Of a stretch of 64,000 nucleotides of DNA, positions 20,524 to 29,535 are shown one piece after another. Position 1 is the first letter of the stretch; each line of letters starts with the position of its first letter. This DNA comes from Zeimonas sediminis (GTDB lineage: Bacteria; Pseudomonadota; Gammaproteobacteria; Burkholderiales; Burkholderiaceae_E): assembly GCF_023721795.1 (NCBI RefSeq), contig NZ_JAMQYE010000002.1, forward strand, positions 434,001-498,000. Direction: 5' to 3'. The notes beneath the pieces were generated by a model. It worked only from the letters and a program-made list of their open reading frames with translations, made no database searches and was not told the origin of the DNA. Made by a program: the position numbers and the translations under genes.

Positions 20524-23396
20524 TCGAGCGCGATCCAGACGATCTTGAGCGTCTCGTCGTCGGGGTCGCGGTCGATCGTGAAGCCGAGCGCGCGCATCAG
20601 CCCGATCATCGACGCGTTGATCGCCAGCACGTAGCCCTCCATCCGCTTCAGGCCGCGCAGGCGCGCCTCGGCGATCAGCGCGCGCATCAGCGTGCTGCCC
20701 AGCCCCTGCCCCTGGAAGTCGTCGGCGACCGCGATCGCGAACTCGCAGGTGTCCCGGTCCGGGTTCAGCAGGTAGCGGGCCACGCCGATGATCCGCTCGT
20801 CCCGCTCGTCCCGCTCGTCCCGCTCGTCCCGCTCGTCCCGCTCGTCCCGGTCGTCCCGGTCGTCCCGCTGGTCCCGGTCGCCCTGCCCCTGGCCCTGGCC
20901 CCGCCCCTGGCCCGCACCCGCGCCCGCCCCCGGCGCGCAGGCGCCCTCGCCGGGCCGGCAGACCGCCACCAGCGCCAGCTCGCGGTCGTAGTCGATCTGC
21001 GTGTATCGCGCCAGCATCCGGGGCGTCAGCTCGTTCAGCGTGGAGATGAAGCGGAAGTAGCGCGACTGCGGCGACAGCCCGCGGGTGAAGCGCTGCAGGC
21101 CTTCCGCATCCTCGGCCTGGATCGGCCGGATCAGGTAGCGGCGGCCGTCGCGCAGGCGGGCCTGCCGCGACAGGTGCGCCGGGTACGGCATGATCGCCAT
21201 GTGCCCGTAGCGCGCGCCGCGCGAAGCCGGCGCGCGGTCCAGCACGATGCGGGCGTCCACCGCGACCACGCCGTTCTCGTCGGCGATCACCGGGTTGACG
21301 TCCATTTCCAGGATCTGCGGCAGTTCGCAGACCATCTCGGACACCCGGACCAGCAGCCGCGCCAGCGCCTCGTCGTCGATAGGCGGCGCGCCGCGGAACT
21401 CGCCCAGCGTGGCCGCCACGCGCGTGCGGCCGATCATGCTGCGCGCCAGGTAGCCGTTGAGCGGCGGGAACTCCAGCGTCGTGTCGCGGACCACCTCGAC
21501 CCGCGTGCCGCCGGCGCCGAACGCGATGACCGGCCCGAACAGCCGGTTCCGGAAGACGCCGACGTACAGCTCGCGGGTGCCCCGGCTGCGCAGCATCGGC
21601 TGCAGCGACACCCCGTCGATCCTGGCCGCGGGCAGCGCTTCGCGCACCGAGGCGACGATCGCGTCGAACTGCGCGCGGACCTCCTCGGCGTTGCGCACGT
21701 TCAGCGCCACGCCGCCGGCATCGCTCTTGTGGCTCACGTCGGCCGACGCGATCTTCATCACCAGCGGGTAGCCGATCAGCTCGCCGATGCGCACCGCCTC
21801 GTCGACGTCGGTCGCCAGGACGGTGCGGGTGACCGGGATGCGGAAGGCGTCGAGCAGCGCCTTCGACTCGATCTCGGACAGGACCTCGCGGCGGTGCGCG
21901 AGCGCCGCGTCGATCACCGCGCGCGCGGCCTCGACGTCCGGCGGCTCCATCTCCGAAAGCGGATGCGGCACCTGCTGAAGCAGCAGCTGGTTCTGGTGGA
22001 AGGTCGCCACGGTGGAGAACGCATCGACCGCCGCCTCGGGCGTGCGGAACACCGGCAGGCCGGCAGCGTCGAGCTTGGCGCGCATTTCCCTGACCGAGCT
22101 GTCGCCCAGCCAGCAGGCGAAAAGCGGCTTGGCGAAACCGCGCGAGACCGACACGACCCGGTCGGTGATCGCGCGCGCGTCGACGCCGGCGCTCGGCGAC
22201 ATCAGCGCCAGCACCGCGTCCGAATCGGCATCCGAGGCGAGCGAGTCGATCGCGTCGGCGAAGGCGGACGGGCTCGCGTCGATGCCCAGGTTCAGCGGGT
22301 TGGCAGGCTCGATGCCCGGCAGCCGCTCGCGCAACGCCTGCCGGGTCGCGTCGGCGAAGGGCAGCAGCCGGATTCCCGCGCCCCATGACTGGTCGGCGGC
22401 CAGCATCGCCGGGCCGTGCCCGTTCGACACGATCGCAAGCCGCTTGCCGAGCGGCCAGTTGCGGGCGGCCAGGTAGCGCACCGCGGTGAACAACTGCGTG
22501 AACAGCCTGACCTGCACCGCGCCGGCACGGCGCAGCGCCGCGGCGTAGACCGCGTCGGCGGCGGCGATCGCGCCGGAGTGGGTGCGCGCCGCGCCGCGGG
22601 TCGAGGCGTCGCGGCCCGCCTTGAGCACGACGACCGGCTTGATCGTGGCCAGCGCGCGAAGCGCGCTCATGAAGCTGCGCGCCTCGGCGACCGCCTCGAG
22701 GTAGACGACGACGGCCTTGGTGCGCGAATCGCCGGCCAGGTAGTCGAGCACCTTGGCCAGGTCGACGTCGGCCTCCAGGCCGAGCGACACGATCAGCGAG
22801 AAGCCGATCGCGGTGTCCCCGGCCCAGTCGAGGATCGCGCCGGCCAGCACGCCGGACTGCGAGACCAGTGCCACGTTGCCCGAGGCGGGCAGCCTGCCGA
22901 GCCGGCTCGCGTCGAGCCGCACCGGCGGGCACATCAGGCCCATCGACCCCGGCCCCAGCAACTGCACCTGCAGCGCGCGGGCGCGCTCGACCAGCCGGTT
23001 CGCGCAGGCATCGTCCTCGCAGCGGTCGAGCACCGCGGCCGCGCGCACGCCGTGGGCGGCGGCCAGCTCGAGCGCGGCGAGCGCGTCGTCGATCGGCGTG
23101 GCGATCAGTGCCAGGTCGAGGCGGTCGGGCCGGTCCGCCTGGGCGGGCCCGGCCTGCTCGCCGGGCTGGGAACGCTCGGGCGGCCGACCGGACTCCAGCG
23201 AAACCAGCCGTCGTTCGATCCCGCGACGCCGCCGGTTGCCGTTGCCAGCCGCGTTCGCCGCGTTGTCGATCTCGGCCTGGAAGCGCGCCCGGATCGGCGC
23301 GGCCCACGATGGGTCGCTGCCGGGATCGTCGCGCGCCACGACCAGCAGCACGCCGGCCGGGTCGAACATCGGGGACAGGTAGTGGCGATGCTCCAT
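20502..23396 (-). CDS. NDP-forming acyl-CoA synthetase fused to a GNAT acetyltransferase (Pat-like)
   Basis: A 964-residue fusion. In order: a CoA-binding Rossmann domain (about 1-160), a succinyl-CoA-ligase-like flavodoxin domain with RTHSGAIA near residue 275 (aligned with the phospho-His region of NDP-forming synthetases), an ATP-grasp domain (about 490-720), and a C-terminal GNAT domain with the acyl-CoA motif [16 protein letters not shown]. This architecture is that of Pat/YfiQ protein lysine acetyltransferases and of bifunctional acetate-CoA ligases. An unusual Gln/Gly stretch and Asp-Glu-Arg repeats interrupt the GNAT domain. The ATG overlaps the stop of the upstream deacetylase gene (TGATG). 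Confidence 0.85.
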   Translation of the reverse strand: MEHRHYLSPMFDPAGVLLVVARDDPGSDPSWAAPIRARFQAEIDNAANAAGNGNRRRRGIERRLVSLESGRPPERSQPGEQAGPAQADRPDRLDLALIATPIDDALAALELAAAHGVRAAAVLDRCEDDACANRLVERARALQVQLLGPGSMGLMCPPVRLDASRLGRLPASGNVALVSQSGVLAGAILDWAGDTAIGFSLIVSLGLEADVDLAKVLDYLAGDSRTKAVVVYLEAVAEARSFMSALRALATIKPVVVLKAGRDASTRGAARTHSGAIAAADAVYAAALRRAGAVQVRLFTQLFTAVRYLAARNWPLGKRLAIVSNGHGPAMLAADQSWGAGIRLLPFADATRQALRERLPGIEPANPLNLGIDASPSAFADAIDSLASDADSDAVLALMSPSAGVDARAITDRVVSVSRGFAKPLFACWLGDSSVREMRAKLDAAGLPVFRTPEAAVDAFSTVATFHQNQLLLQQVPHPLSEMEPPDVEAARAVIDAALAHRREVLSEIESKALLDAFRIPVTRTVLATDVDEAVRIGELIGYPLVMKIASADVSHKSDAGGVALNVRNAEEVRAQFDAIVASVREALPAARIDGVSLQPMLRSRGTRELYVGVFRNRLFGPVIAFGAGGTRVEVVRDTTLEFPPLNGYLARSMIGRTRVAATLGEFRGAPPIDDEALARLLVRVSEMVCELPQILEMDVNPVIADENGVVAVDARIVLDRAPASRGARYGHMAIMPYPAHLSRQARLRDGRRYLIRPIQAEDAEGLQRFTRGLSPQSRYFRFISTLNELTPRMLARYTQIDYDRELALVAVCRPGEGACAPGAGAGAGQGRGQGQGQGDRDQRDDRDDRDERDERDERDERDERDERIIGVARYLLNPDRDTCEFAIAVADDFQGQGLGSTLMRALIAEARLRGLKRMEGYVLAINASMIGLMRALGFTIDRDPDDETLKIVWIALDQPGPPA
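20793..20882. repeat. tandem 9-bp repeat encoding Asp-Glu-Arg
   Basis: Ten head-to-tail 9-bp units, written CCGCTCGTC on the plus strand, occur inside the GNAT domain of the fused synthetase gene. The six nearest 20793 are identical; the last four differ by one to three bases. In protein the identical units read DER six times, after a run of DR/DDR units. A C/G-rich Gln-Gly stretch continues to about 20935. The repeat is in frame, so copy changes would lengthen or shorten the loop without a frameshift. Confidence 0.95.
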
Positions 23397-24322
23397 CAGT
23401 CGAGCCCGATCAGCGCGCGCACGTGCAGCTCGGCGCAGCGTGCGAGCGCGCCGAGGTGGTAGCCGCCCTCCAGCGTGGACACGATGCGCCCTTCGCACCA
23501 GCTGTCGGCGAACGAGACGATCTGGCGGCTGACCCAGGCGTAGTCGTCGTCGCGCCACATCAGGTGGCTCATGTCGTCCTCGCGGTGCGCGTCGAAGCCC
23601 GCCGACACGAAGATCATCTGCGGCGAGAAGGCCTGCAGCGCCGGCAGCCAGCGCTCGGTCACCGCCGCGCGCAGCGCGTCGCCTTCGCTGTAGGGCTTGA
23701 GCGGCACGTTGCACAGGTTCGGGCCGGTCGGCTCGTCGCCCGAGAACGGATACAGGCGGGTCTGGAAGGTCGAGACCATCAGCACCCGCTCGTCGCCGGC
23801 GAAGATCTCCTCGCTGCCGTTGCCGTGGTGAACGTCGAAATCGATCAGTGCGACCCGCTCCAGTCCCATCACGTCGAGCGCGTGGCGAATGCCGACCGCC
23901 GCGTTGTTGAAGAAGCAGAAGCCGCTGGCCGCCGAGCGGCCCGCGTGGTGCCCGGGGGGCCGCACGTTGCAGAAGGCCCGGGAGTAGCCCTGCCCGAGCA
24001 CGAGCTCGGTCGCGAGCACCGCGGCGCCGGCCGCGTGCAGCGCCGCCGCGAAGGTGTGCGGATTCATCGAGGTGTCGGGGTCGACCGCCACGTAGCCCTC
24101 GGCCGGCGACAGGGCCTGGAGCTCCAGCAGGTAGCGTGTGTCGTGCGCGCGGCCCACCTGTTCGAGCGTGGCCCTCGGCGCCTCGAACTGGTCCATCAGG
24201 TCGAGCACCCCGCGCATCAGCAGCCGGTCCGCGACCGCCGCGACCCTGTCGGGGCACTCCGGGTGATGCTCGCCCATCTCGTGGCGCTGGCTGGTCGGGT
24301 GCGTGATGTAGGCGGTCTTCAA
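23396..24322 (-). CDS. histone deacetylase family protein (AcuC/HdaH type)
   Basis: A 308-residue Zn-dependent amidohydrolase that would remove acetyl groups from lysines or polyamines. Motifs: VRPPGHHAGRS, the metal site DFDVHHGNGSEE, SAGFDAHRED and the C-terminal LEGGYHLGAL. I place the start at a TTG (MKTAYITHPTSQRHEMG) with GGAG seven bases upstream; a GTG at 24349 with no ribosome site would add nine residues. It is the first gene of a two-gene operon with the Pat-like fusion, which points to paired acetylation and deacetylation. Confidence 0.88.
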   Translation of the reverse strand: MKTAYITHPTSQRHEMGEHHPECPDRVAAVADRLLMRGVLDLMDQFEAPRATLEQVGRAHDTRYLLELQALSPAEGYVAVDPDTSMNPHTFAAALHAAGAAVLATELVLGQGYSRAFCNVRPPGHHAGRSAASGFCFFNNAAVGIRHALDVMGLERVALIDFDVHHGNGSEEIFAGDERVLMVSTFQTRLYPFSGDEPTGPNLCNVPLKPYSEGDALRAAVTERWLPALQAFSPQMIFVSAGFDAHREDDMSHLMWRDDDYAWVSRQIVSFADSWCEGRIVSTLEGGYHLGALARCAELHVRALIGLD

Positions 24323-24469
24323 GATTCGACTCCGGGCGGGACTCCCCACGTCGCTGCAATCTACCGCAACTGAAGCGATGCCGCCCCGCCGCAGCCGGGC
24401 CGCCCTGTACCCGGGGCGACCGATACCCGTGCCGGCTCACCGCCCTCGCGCCAGGCCCTTGTTTCTTTC

Positions 24470-24483
24470 TGACCCGATGGTCA
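24470..24483. promoter_or_regulatory. perfect TGACC-CGAT-GGTCA palindrome in the RND promoter region
   Basis: The 14-bp inverted repeat lies 50 bases before the RND adaptor ATG and directly upstream of TAGAAT (24486-24491), a near-consensus -10. A closely related palindrome (TGACC-CAAT-AGTCA) precedes the tetR gene at 63064. Its location across the core promoter suits a repressor operator. Confidence 0.6.
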
Positions 24484-24533
24484 TTTAGAATCACGCGAAA
24501 CGCCTTTCCTCCCTCCCCCTTCTCCTCCTGCCC

Positions 24534-25691
24534 ATGAAGCGCCGATCCAAGTGGCTGATCGCCGTGATCGCGGCGATCCTGTTGGCCGTGGCGATCGGTC
24601 GCGCGGTCGTCGAGCAACGGCAGGCGCGCGAGCGTCTCGCCGCGGTCGCGCCCGCGGTCCCGTCCCTGGAGCTCGCTCCCGAAGACCTGGTCCGGGCGCA
24701 ACGCCGCGAGCTGGTCCGCGCGCAGCCGGTCTCGGGCAGCCTGCGCGCCGTCGACACGGCCCTGGTCAAGGCGAAGGTCGCCGGCGAGCTTCGCGAGCTG
24801 TCGGTTCGCGAGGGCGACAGCGTTCGCGCGGGCCAGCTCGTCGGGCGGCAGGACGACACCGAATACGCGGCGCGGCTCAGGCAGGCCCGGCAGCAGGCGG
24901 CTTCCGCGCGTGCCCAGCTCGAGATCGCCGAGCGCACGCTGGCGAACAATCGCGCGCTGGTCGATCGCGGCTTCATCTCGCGCAATGCGCTGGACACCGC
25001 TGTTTCGAACGCGGCGGGGGCCCGCGCCAACCTGCTGGCCGCGGAAGCGGCCGTGGAGGTGGTGCGCAAGGCGCGCGACGACACTGCGCTGCGCGCCCCG
25101 ATCGGCGGCCAGGTCTCGCAGCGCTTCGCCCAGCCCGGCGAGCGGCTCGCGGTCGACGCGCGAGTGCTGGAGATCGTCGACCTTTCCCGGATCGAGCTCG
25201 AGGCGGCGGTCCCGCCGGAGGCGCTCGCGGGCATCTCGATCGGCGCCCGGGCCAGCCTGCAGGTCGATGGCGTGGCCGAATCGGTGCCGGCGCGGGTGGC
25301 CCGTATCAATCCGGCGGCCGCGGCAGGCACCCGGGCGGTCAGCGTCTACCTGTCGGTCGAGCCGCGACCGGCGCTGCGCCACGGCCTGTTCGCGACCGGC
25401 CGCATCGAGACCGGCCGCGACACGCTGCTCGCGGTGCCCGAGTCGGCGCTGCGCAACGATCGCAGCCGCCCCTACGTGCTGGCGGTTCGCGACGGCCGGG
25501 TCGTCGCCAGCGAGGTCGCGCTCGGCCCGCGCGGCCGCGACGCCGGCACGGGCGAAGCGCTCGTCGCGATCTCGGGCGGCCTCGACGAAGGCGCCGAGCT
25601 TCTTGCCGCCGGCGTCGGCATCGTCCAGGAAGGCACGCCGGTGCGGTTGACCGGCGGCGCGGCCGGGACGCCCGCGCCGGCGGCGCGCTGA
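24534..25691 (+). CDS. RND efflux periplasmic adaptor (membrane fusion protein)
   Basis: A 385-residue membrane fusion protein linking the inner-membrane RND pump to an outer-membrane channel. An N-terminal membrane anchor (WLIAVIAAILLAVAIG) without lipobox is followed by the lipoyl half-domain (LVKAKVAGELRELSV...VRAGQLVG), a coiled-coil hairpin (about 110-185), the second lipoyl half (APIGGQVSQRF) and beta-barrel/membrane-proximal domains. Its leader is a pyrimidine tract with no good Shine-Dalgarno sequence. The pump gene follows after 36 bases; no outer-membrane factor is present nearby. Confidence 0.9.
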   Translation: MKRRSKWLIAVIAAILLAVAIGRAVVEQRQARERLAAVAPAVPSLELAPEDLVRAQRRELVRAQPVSGSLRAVDTALVKAKVAGELRELSVREGDSVRAGQLVGRQDDTEYAARLRQARQQAASARAQLEIAERTLANNRALVDRGFISRNALDTAVSNAAGARANLLAAEAAVEVVRKARDDTALRAPIGGQVSQRFAQPGERLAVDARVLEIVDLSRIELEAAVPPEALAGISIGARASLQVDGVAESVPARVARINPAAAAGTRAVSVYLSVEPRPALRHGLFATGRIETGRDTLLAVPESALRNDRSRPYVLAVRDGRVVASEVALGPRGRDAGTGEALVAISGGLDEGAELLAAGVGIVQEGTPVRLTGGAAGTPAPAAR

Positions 25692-25727
25692 CGCCCGCCC
25701 CAGGCACCGGCGAAGGAAGCCGCCCGC

Positions 25728-28700
25728 ATGTGGTTCACCCGAGTCTCGATCGCCAACCCGGTGCTGGCGACGATGGTGATGCTCGCCTTCGTCGTGCTGG
25801 GCCTGTTCTCGTACCAGCGGCTCAAGGTCGACCAGTTCCCCGAAGTCGAGTTCCCGATCGTCGTGGTGCAGGTCGACTACCCGGGCGCATCGCCCGAGAT
25901 CGTCGAGACCGAGGTCACCCGCAAGGTCGAGGAGGCGGTCAACTCGATCGCCGGCATCAACAAGCTGTACTCGCGCTCGCTCGACGGCAGCTCGGTGGTC
26001 ATCATCGAGTTCAACCTCGACGTCGACGACCGACGGGCCGCCGAGGACGTCCGCGAGAAGATGTCGGCCCTGCGGCCGACGCTTCGCGACGAGGTCGAGG
26101 AGCCGCGCGTGCTGCGCTTCGACCCGGCGAGCCGCCCGGTGTACATCCTGGCGCTGACCTCTCCCGACGGGTCGCGCAGCGCGGTCGAGCTGAGCACCTA
26201 CGCCGACCAGGTGCTCAAGAAGCGGCTCGAGAACGTGCGCGGAGTGGGCTCGGTCTCGCTGGTCGGGCAGGTGCGGCGCGAGGTCAACGTGTACCTGAAG
26301 CCCGAGGCCCTCGAGGCCCTCGGGGTCGGCGTCGAGCAGGTTGTCTCGGCGGTGCGCACCGAGAACCGAGAGCTGCCCGCCGGCGCGCTGCGCTCGCGCG
26401 ACGTCGAGCGGGTGGTCCAGGTCGCGGGCCGGATCGCCGAGCCTGCCGACTTCGAGAAGATCGTCGTCGCGCGCCGGGGCAGCGCCGGCGTGCCGGTGAG
26501 GCTGGGCCAGGTAGCCGACGTGGTCGACGGCCCGCAGGAGCTCGAGAGCCTCGCGCTCTACAACGGCCGGCGCACGCTCGCACTCACCGTTCTGAAGGCC
26601 CAGGGCGAGAACACGATCGAGGTGGTCGACGGGCTGAACCGCGCGGTCGCCGAGATGCGCCCGGAGCTGCCCGCCGGCATCGCGCTGGACGTGGTCAGCG
26701 ACAACTCCAGGCCGATTCGCGTGGCGGTCACCAACGTGCGGCAGACGCTGCTCGAGGGCGCGCTGCTGACGATCGCGATCGTGTTCCTGTTCCTGAACTC
26801 GTGGCGCTCCACCGTCATCACCGGGCTGACGCTGCCGATCGCGCTGATCGGCACCTTCCTGTTCATGTACGCGTTCGGCTTCTCGGTGAACATGATCACG
26901 CTGATGGCGCTGAGCCTTTGCGTGGGCCTGCTGATCGACGACGCGATCGTGGTGCGCGAGAACATCGTGCGGCACGTGCAGATGGGCAAGAACGCCCACC
27001 AGGCTGCGCTCGACGGCACCAACGAGATCGGGCTCGCGGTGCTCGCCACCACGCTGTCGATCGTCGCGGTGTTCCTGCCGATCGGCTTCATGGGCGGCAT
27101 CATCGGCAAGTTCTTCCACGAGTTCGGCATCACGATCGTCGCGGCGGTGCTGATCTCGATGTTCGTGAGCTTCACGCTCGACCCGATGCTGTCCAGCATC
27201 TGGCACGACCCGGCGATCCACGCCGAAGGCGCGTCGCCGTCGGCGCGCAGGTCGCTGTACGACCGCACGCTGGGCCGGCTGACCGGCGCGGTCGATCGCT
27301 TCTCGCACCGCCTCGGCGCGGCCTACCAGGACATCCTGCGCTGGTCGCTGCGCCATCGCCCGGCCACGCTCGGCATCGCGGTCGCGAGCCTGGTCGCCGC
27401 ATTCGGCATCGTGCCGCTGCTGGGCACGGAGTTCGTGCCGAAGGCCGACTTCGGCGAGACCAACGTCAGCTTCCACACCCCGACCGGCACCTCGCTGGAG
27501 GCCACCGAGGCCAAGGCCAGGCAGGTCGACGCGATCCTGCGCGAGTTCCCCGAGGTGCGCTACACGGTCGCCACGATCAACACCGGGAACGCGCAGGGGC
27601 GCAACACGGTCAGCGTTTACGTGCGGCTGGTCGATCGCAAGGACCGCAGCCGCAACGTCGACCAGTTGTCGGTGCCGATCCGCGAGCGGCTGGCGCGCGT
27701 GCCCGGCATCACCGTCACGCAGGTCGGCCTGCTGGATGCGGTCGGCGGCCAGAAGCCGATCTCGCTGTCGATCCAGGGCGACGACCTGGACACGCTGCAG
27801 CGGCTCACCGCCTCGCTGCTGCCGAAGCTGCGCGAGATCCCGGGCCTGGTCGACATCGACACCAGCATGAAGCCGAACAAGCCTACGGTCGACGTCGTGC
27901 TGCGCCGCGACCTGGCCGCCGACCTCGGGCTTGGCGTGGGCAGCGTGACGAGCGCATTGCGCGCGCTGATCGCCGGCGACACGATCGGCAACTGGCGGGC
28001 CGACGACGACGAGAGCTACGACGTGAAGGTGAGGCTCGCACCGGAGCGGCGCAGCGAGCCGGCCGACCTCGAGCGGCTCGGCCTGGCGGTCGGGCAGAAC
28101 GCCGACGGCAGCGCGCGCGTGATCCGGCTCGCCCAGGTGGCCGAGATCGTGCCCTCCTTCGGCCCGAACCAGATCAACCGCCGCGACCTGAACCGCGAGG
28201 TCGAGATCACCGCCAACGTGTCGGGGCGCTCGCTGGGCGAGGTGTCGGCCGACATCCAGAAGGTGCTCGACGCCTCGGCCTTCCCGGCCGGCTACCGCGC
28301 GCGTTTCGGCGGGTCCACGAAGGACATGCAGGAGTCCTTCGGCTACGCGCTGTCGGCGCTGGCGCTCGCAGTGATCTTCATCTACATGATCCTTGCCTCG
28401 CAGTTCAAGAGCTTCCTGCAGCCGATCGCGCTGATGTCCTCGCTGCCGCTCACGCTGATCGGCGTCGTGCTGATCCTGCTGGTGTTCGGCTCCACGCTGA
28501 ACCTGTTCTCGATCATCGGCGTGGTGATGCTGATGGGCCTGGTCACGAAGAACGCGATCCTGCTGGTCGACTTCGCGAACCGCGCGCGCGAGGGCCACGT
28601 CGGCGAGGAGCTGCGCGAGCAGGGCCTGGTCGGCGAAGGCGGCAGCGGCGCGCCGCTGACCGGCGAGCCGCTGGCCGGCCGCAAGCTCGGCCGCGAGGAA

Positions 28701-28940
28701 GCCCTGCTGATGGCCGCGCGGGTGCGCCTGCGCCCGATCCTGATGACGACGCTGGCCATGATCTTCGGCATGGTGCCGCTCGCGTTCGCGATCTCCGAGG
28801 GCTCGGAGCAGCGCGCGCCGATGGGCCAGGCGGTGATCGGCGGCGTGATCACCTCTTCGCTGCTGACGCTGGTCGTGGTGCCGGTCGTCTACTGCTACCT
28901 CGACGACCTGGCGGGCTGGCTGCGGCGGAAGTGGCGCTGA
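25728..28940 (+). CDS. RND efflux transporter permease (HAE1-like)
   Basis: The 1070-residue inner-membrane proton antiporter starts MWFTRVSIANPVLATMVML, as in AcrB/MdtB-type pumps. Two repeats of six membrane segments and large periplasmic loops are visible. The proton-relay motif in TM4 is GLLIDDAIVVRENI with the Asp pair, and TM10 has GLVTKNAILLVDFANRAREG with the essential Lys. An extra acidic/Gly-rich loop (near residues 965-985) follows TM10. The substrate cannot be told from sequence. Confidence 0.92.
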   Translation: MWFTRVSIANPVLATMVMLAFVVLGLFSYQRLKVDQFPEVEFPIVVVQVDYPGASPEIVETEVTRKVEEAVNSIAGINKLYSRSLDGSSVVIIEFNLDVDDRRAAEDVREKMSALRPTLRDEVEEPRVLRFDPASRPVYILALTSPDGSRSAVELSTYADQVLKKRLENVRGVGSVSLVGQVRREVNVYLKPEALEALGVGVEQVVSAVRTENRELPAGALRSRDVERVVQVAGRIAEPADFEKIVVARRGSAGVPVRLGQVADVVDGPQELESLALYNGRRTLALTVLKAQGENTIEVVDGLNRAVAEMRPELPAGIALDVVSDNSRPIRVAVTNVRQTLLEGALLTIAIVFLFLNSWRSTVITGLTLPIALIGTFLFMYAFGFSVNMITLMALSLCVGLLIDDAIVVRENIVRHVQMGKNAHQAALDGTNEIGLAVLATTLSIVAVFLPIGFMGGIIGKFFHEFGITIVAAVLISMFVSFTLDPMLSSIWHDPAIHAEGASPSARRSLYDRTLGRLTGAVDRFSHRLGAAYQDILRWSLRHRPATLGIAVASLVAAFGIVPLLGTEFVPKADFGETNVSFHTPTGTSLEATEAKARQVDAILREFPEVRYTVATINTGNAQGRNTVSVYVRLVDRKDRSRNVDQLSVPIRERLARVPGITVTQVGLLDAVGGQKPISLSIQGDDLDTLQRLTASLLPKLREIPGLVDIDTSMKPNKPTVDVVLRRDLAADLGLGVGSVTSALRALIAGDTIGNWRADDDESYDVKVRLAPERRSEPADLERLGLAVGQNADGSARVIRLAQVAEIVPSFGPNQINRRDLNREVEITANVSGRSLGEVSADIQKVLDASAFPAGYRARFGGSTKDMQESFGYALSALALAVIFIYMILASQFKSFLQPIALMSSLPLTLIGVVLILLVFGSTLNLFSIIGVVMLMGLVTKNAILLVDFANRAREGHVGEELREQGLVGEGGSGAPLTGEPLAGRKLGREEALLMAARVRLRPILMTTLAMIFGMVPLAFAISEGSEQRAPMGQAVIGGVITSSLLTLVVVPVVYCYLDDLAGWLRRKWR

Positions 28941-28982
28941 GGCGGAAGTGGCGCCGATGTGGTGAAATGCATGTTCGGCGCC
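28924..28982 (+). repeat. 17-bp period duplication and hairpin at the RND stop codon
   Basis: GGCGGAAGTGGCGC occurs at 28924-28937 and again at 28941-28954, flanking the TGA stop, as if a 17-bp unit had been duplicated by slippage. The second copy forms the left arm of an 8-bp stem (28950-28957 with 28975-28982, 17-nt loop), which may end or protect the RND transcript. Confidence 0.55.
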
Positions 28983-29031
28983 AAGACGCCGGGTGAACAC
29001 CTTCCACCATTACATGCACGAGGAGACCGAG

Positions 29032-29484
29032 ATGAAACGCAAGACCCTGACCGCCCTCGCCGTGGCCGCCGTGGCCGCCGTCGCCGCGCAGACCGCCTGG
29101 CTGCCCGAGGCGGCAGCGCAGGCCAGCGCCCAGGCGACACCCGCCAATCGACTGGTCGTCCAGGTCAGCGACGGCGAACCCGCCCGCTGGAACATGGCGC
29201 TGAACAACGTGCGCAACCTGCAGTCCGAACTGGGCGCGAGCAACGTCGAAGTCGAGGTCGTCGCCTACGGGCCCGGCATCAACATGCTGAAGGCCGACGC
29301 CACCACCGCCAACCGGATCTCCGAGGCCATCAAGAGCGGCGTGAAGATCGTCGCCTGCGAGAACTCGCTGAAGGCGATGAAGGTCGGCAAGGAAGACATG
29401 CACGGCGAGATCGGCTACGTGCCTGCCGGCGTCGTCGAGATCATGCGCAAGCAGCAGCAGGGCTGGGCCTACGTGCGGCCCTGA
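29032..29484 (+). CDS. periplasmic DsrE-family protein
   Basis: A 150-residue protein with a signal peptide (MKRKTLTALAVAAVAAVAAQT...AAAQA) and a DsrE-like alpha/beta domain: the strand RLVVQVSDGEP, then NVEVEVVAYGPGINML and SGVKIVACENSLKAM with a single conserved Cys. DsrE-like domains often carry sulfur or act in sulfur-relay and stress roles; exported versions are common in betaproteobacteria and poorly understood. AGGAG lies six bases before the chosen ATG; an in-frame GTG at 28993 would hide the signal peptide behind 13 polar residues. Confidence 0.78.
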   Translation: MKRKTLTALAVAAVAAVAAQTAWLPEAAAQASAQATPANRLVVQVSDGEPARWNMALNNVRNLQSELGASNVEVEVVAYGPGINMLKADATTANRISEAIKSGVKIVACENSLKAMKVGKEDMHGEIGYVPAGVVEIMRKQQQGWAYVRP

Positions 29485-29501
29485 CCCGGCGAGGGTGGCG
29501 G

Positions 29502-29527
29502 CCAGGGCGGCGCGGCAGCCGCCCTGG
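29502..29527. terminator. bidirectional hairpin between convergent genes
   Basis: A 10-bp perfect GC stem (29502-29511/29518-29527) with a 6-nt loop lies between the stop of the DsrE-like gene and the stop of the minus-strand lipoprotein gene. Additional pairing continues below the stem with a small bulge. Confidence 0.55.
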
Positions 29528-29535
29528 CTGGCCGC

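Noticed and set aside
20502-29000. A minus-strand open frame of over 2800 codons running through the HDAC and RND genes
   Set aside because: Only the part up to 23396 matches a known protein. The rest is antisense to the well-supported RND genes and stays open because of GC-rich codon bias.
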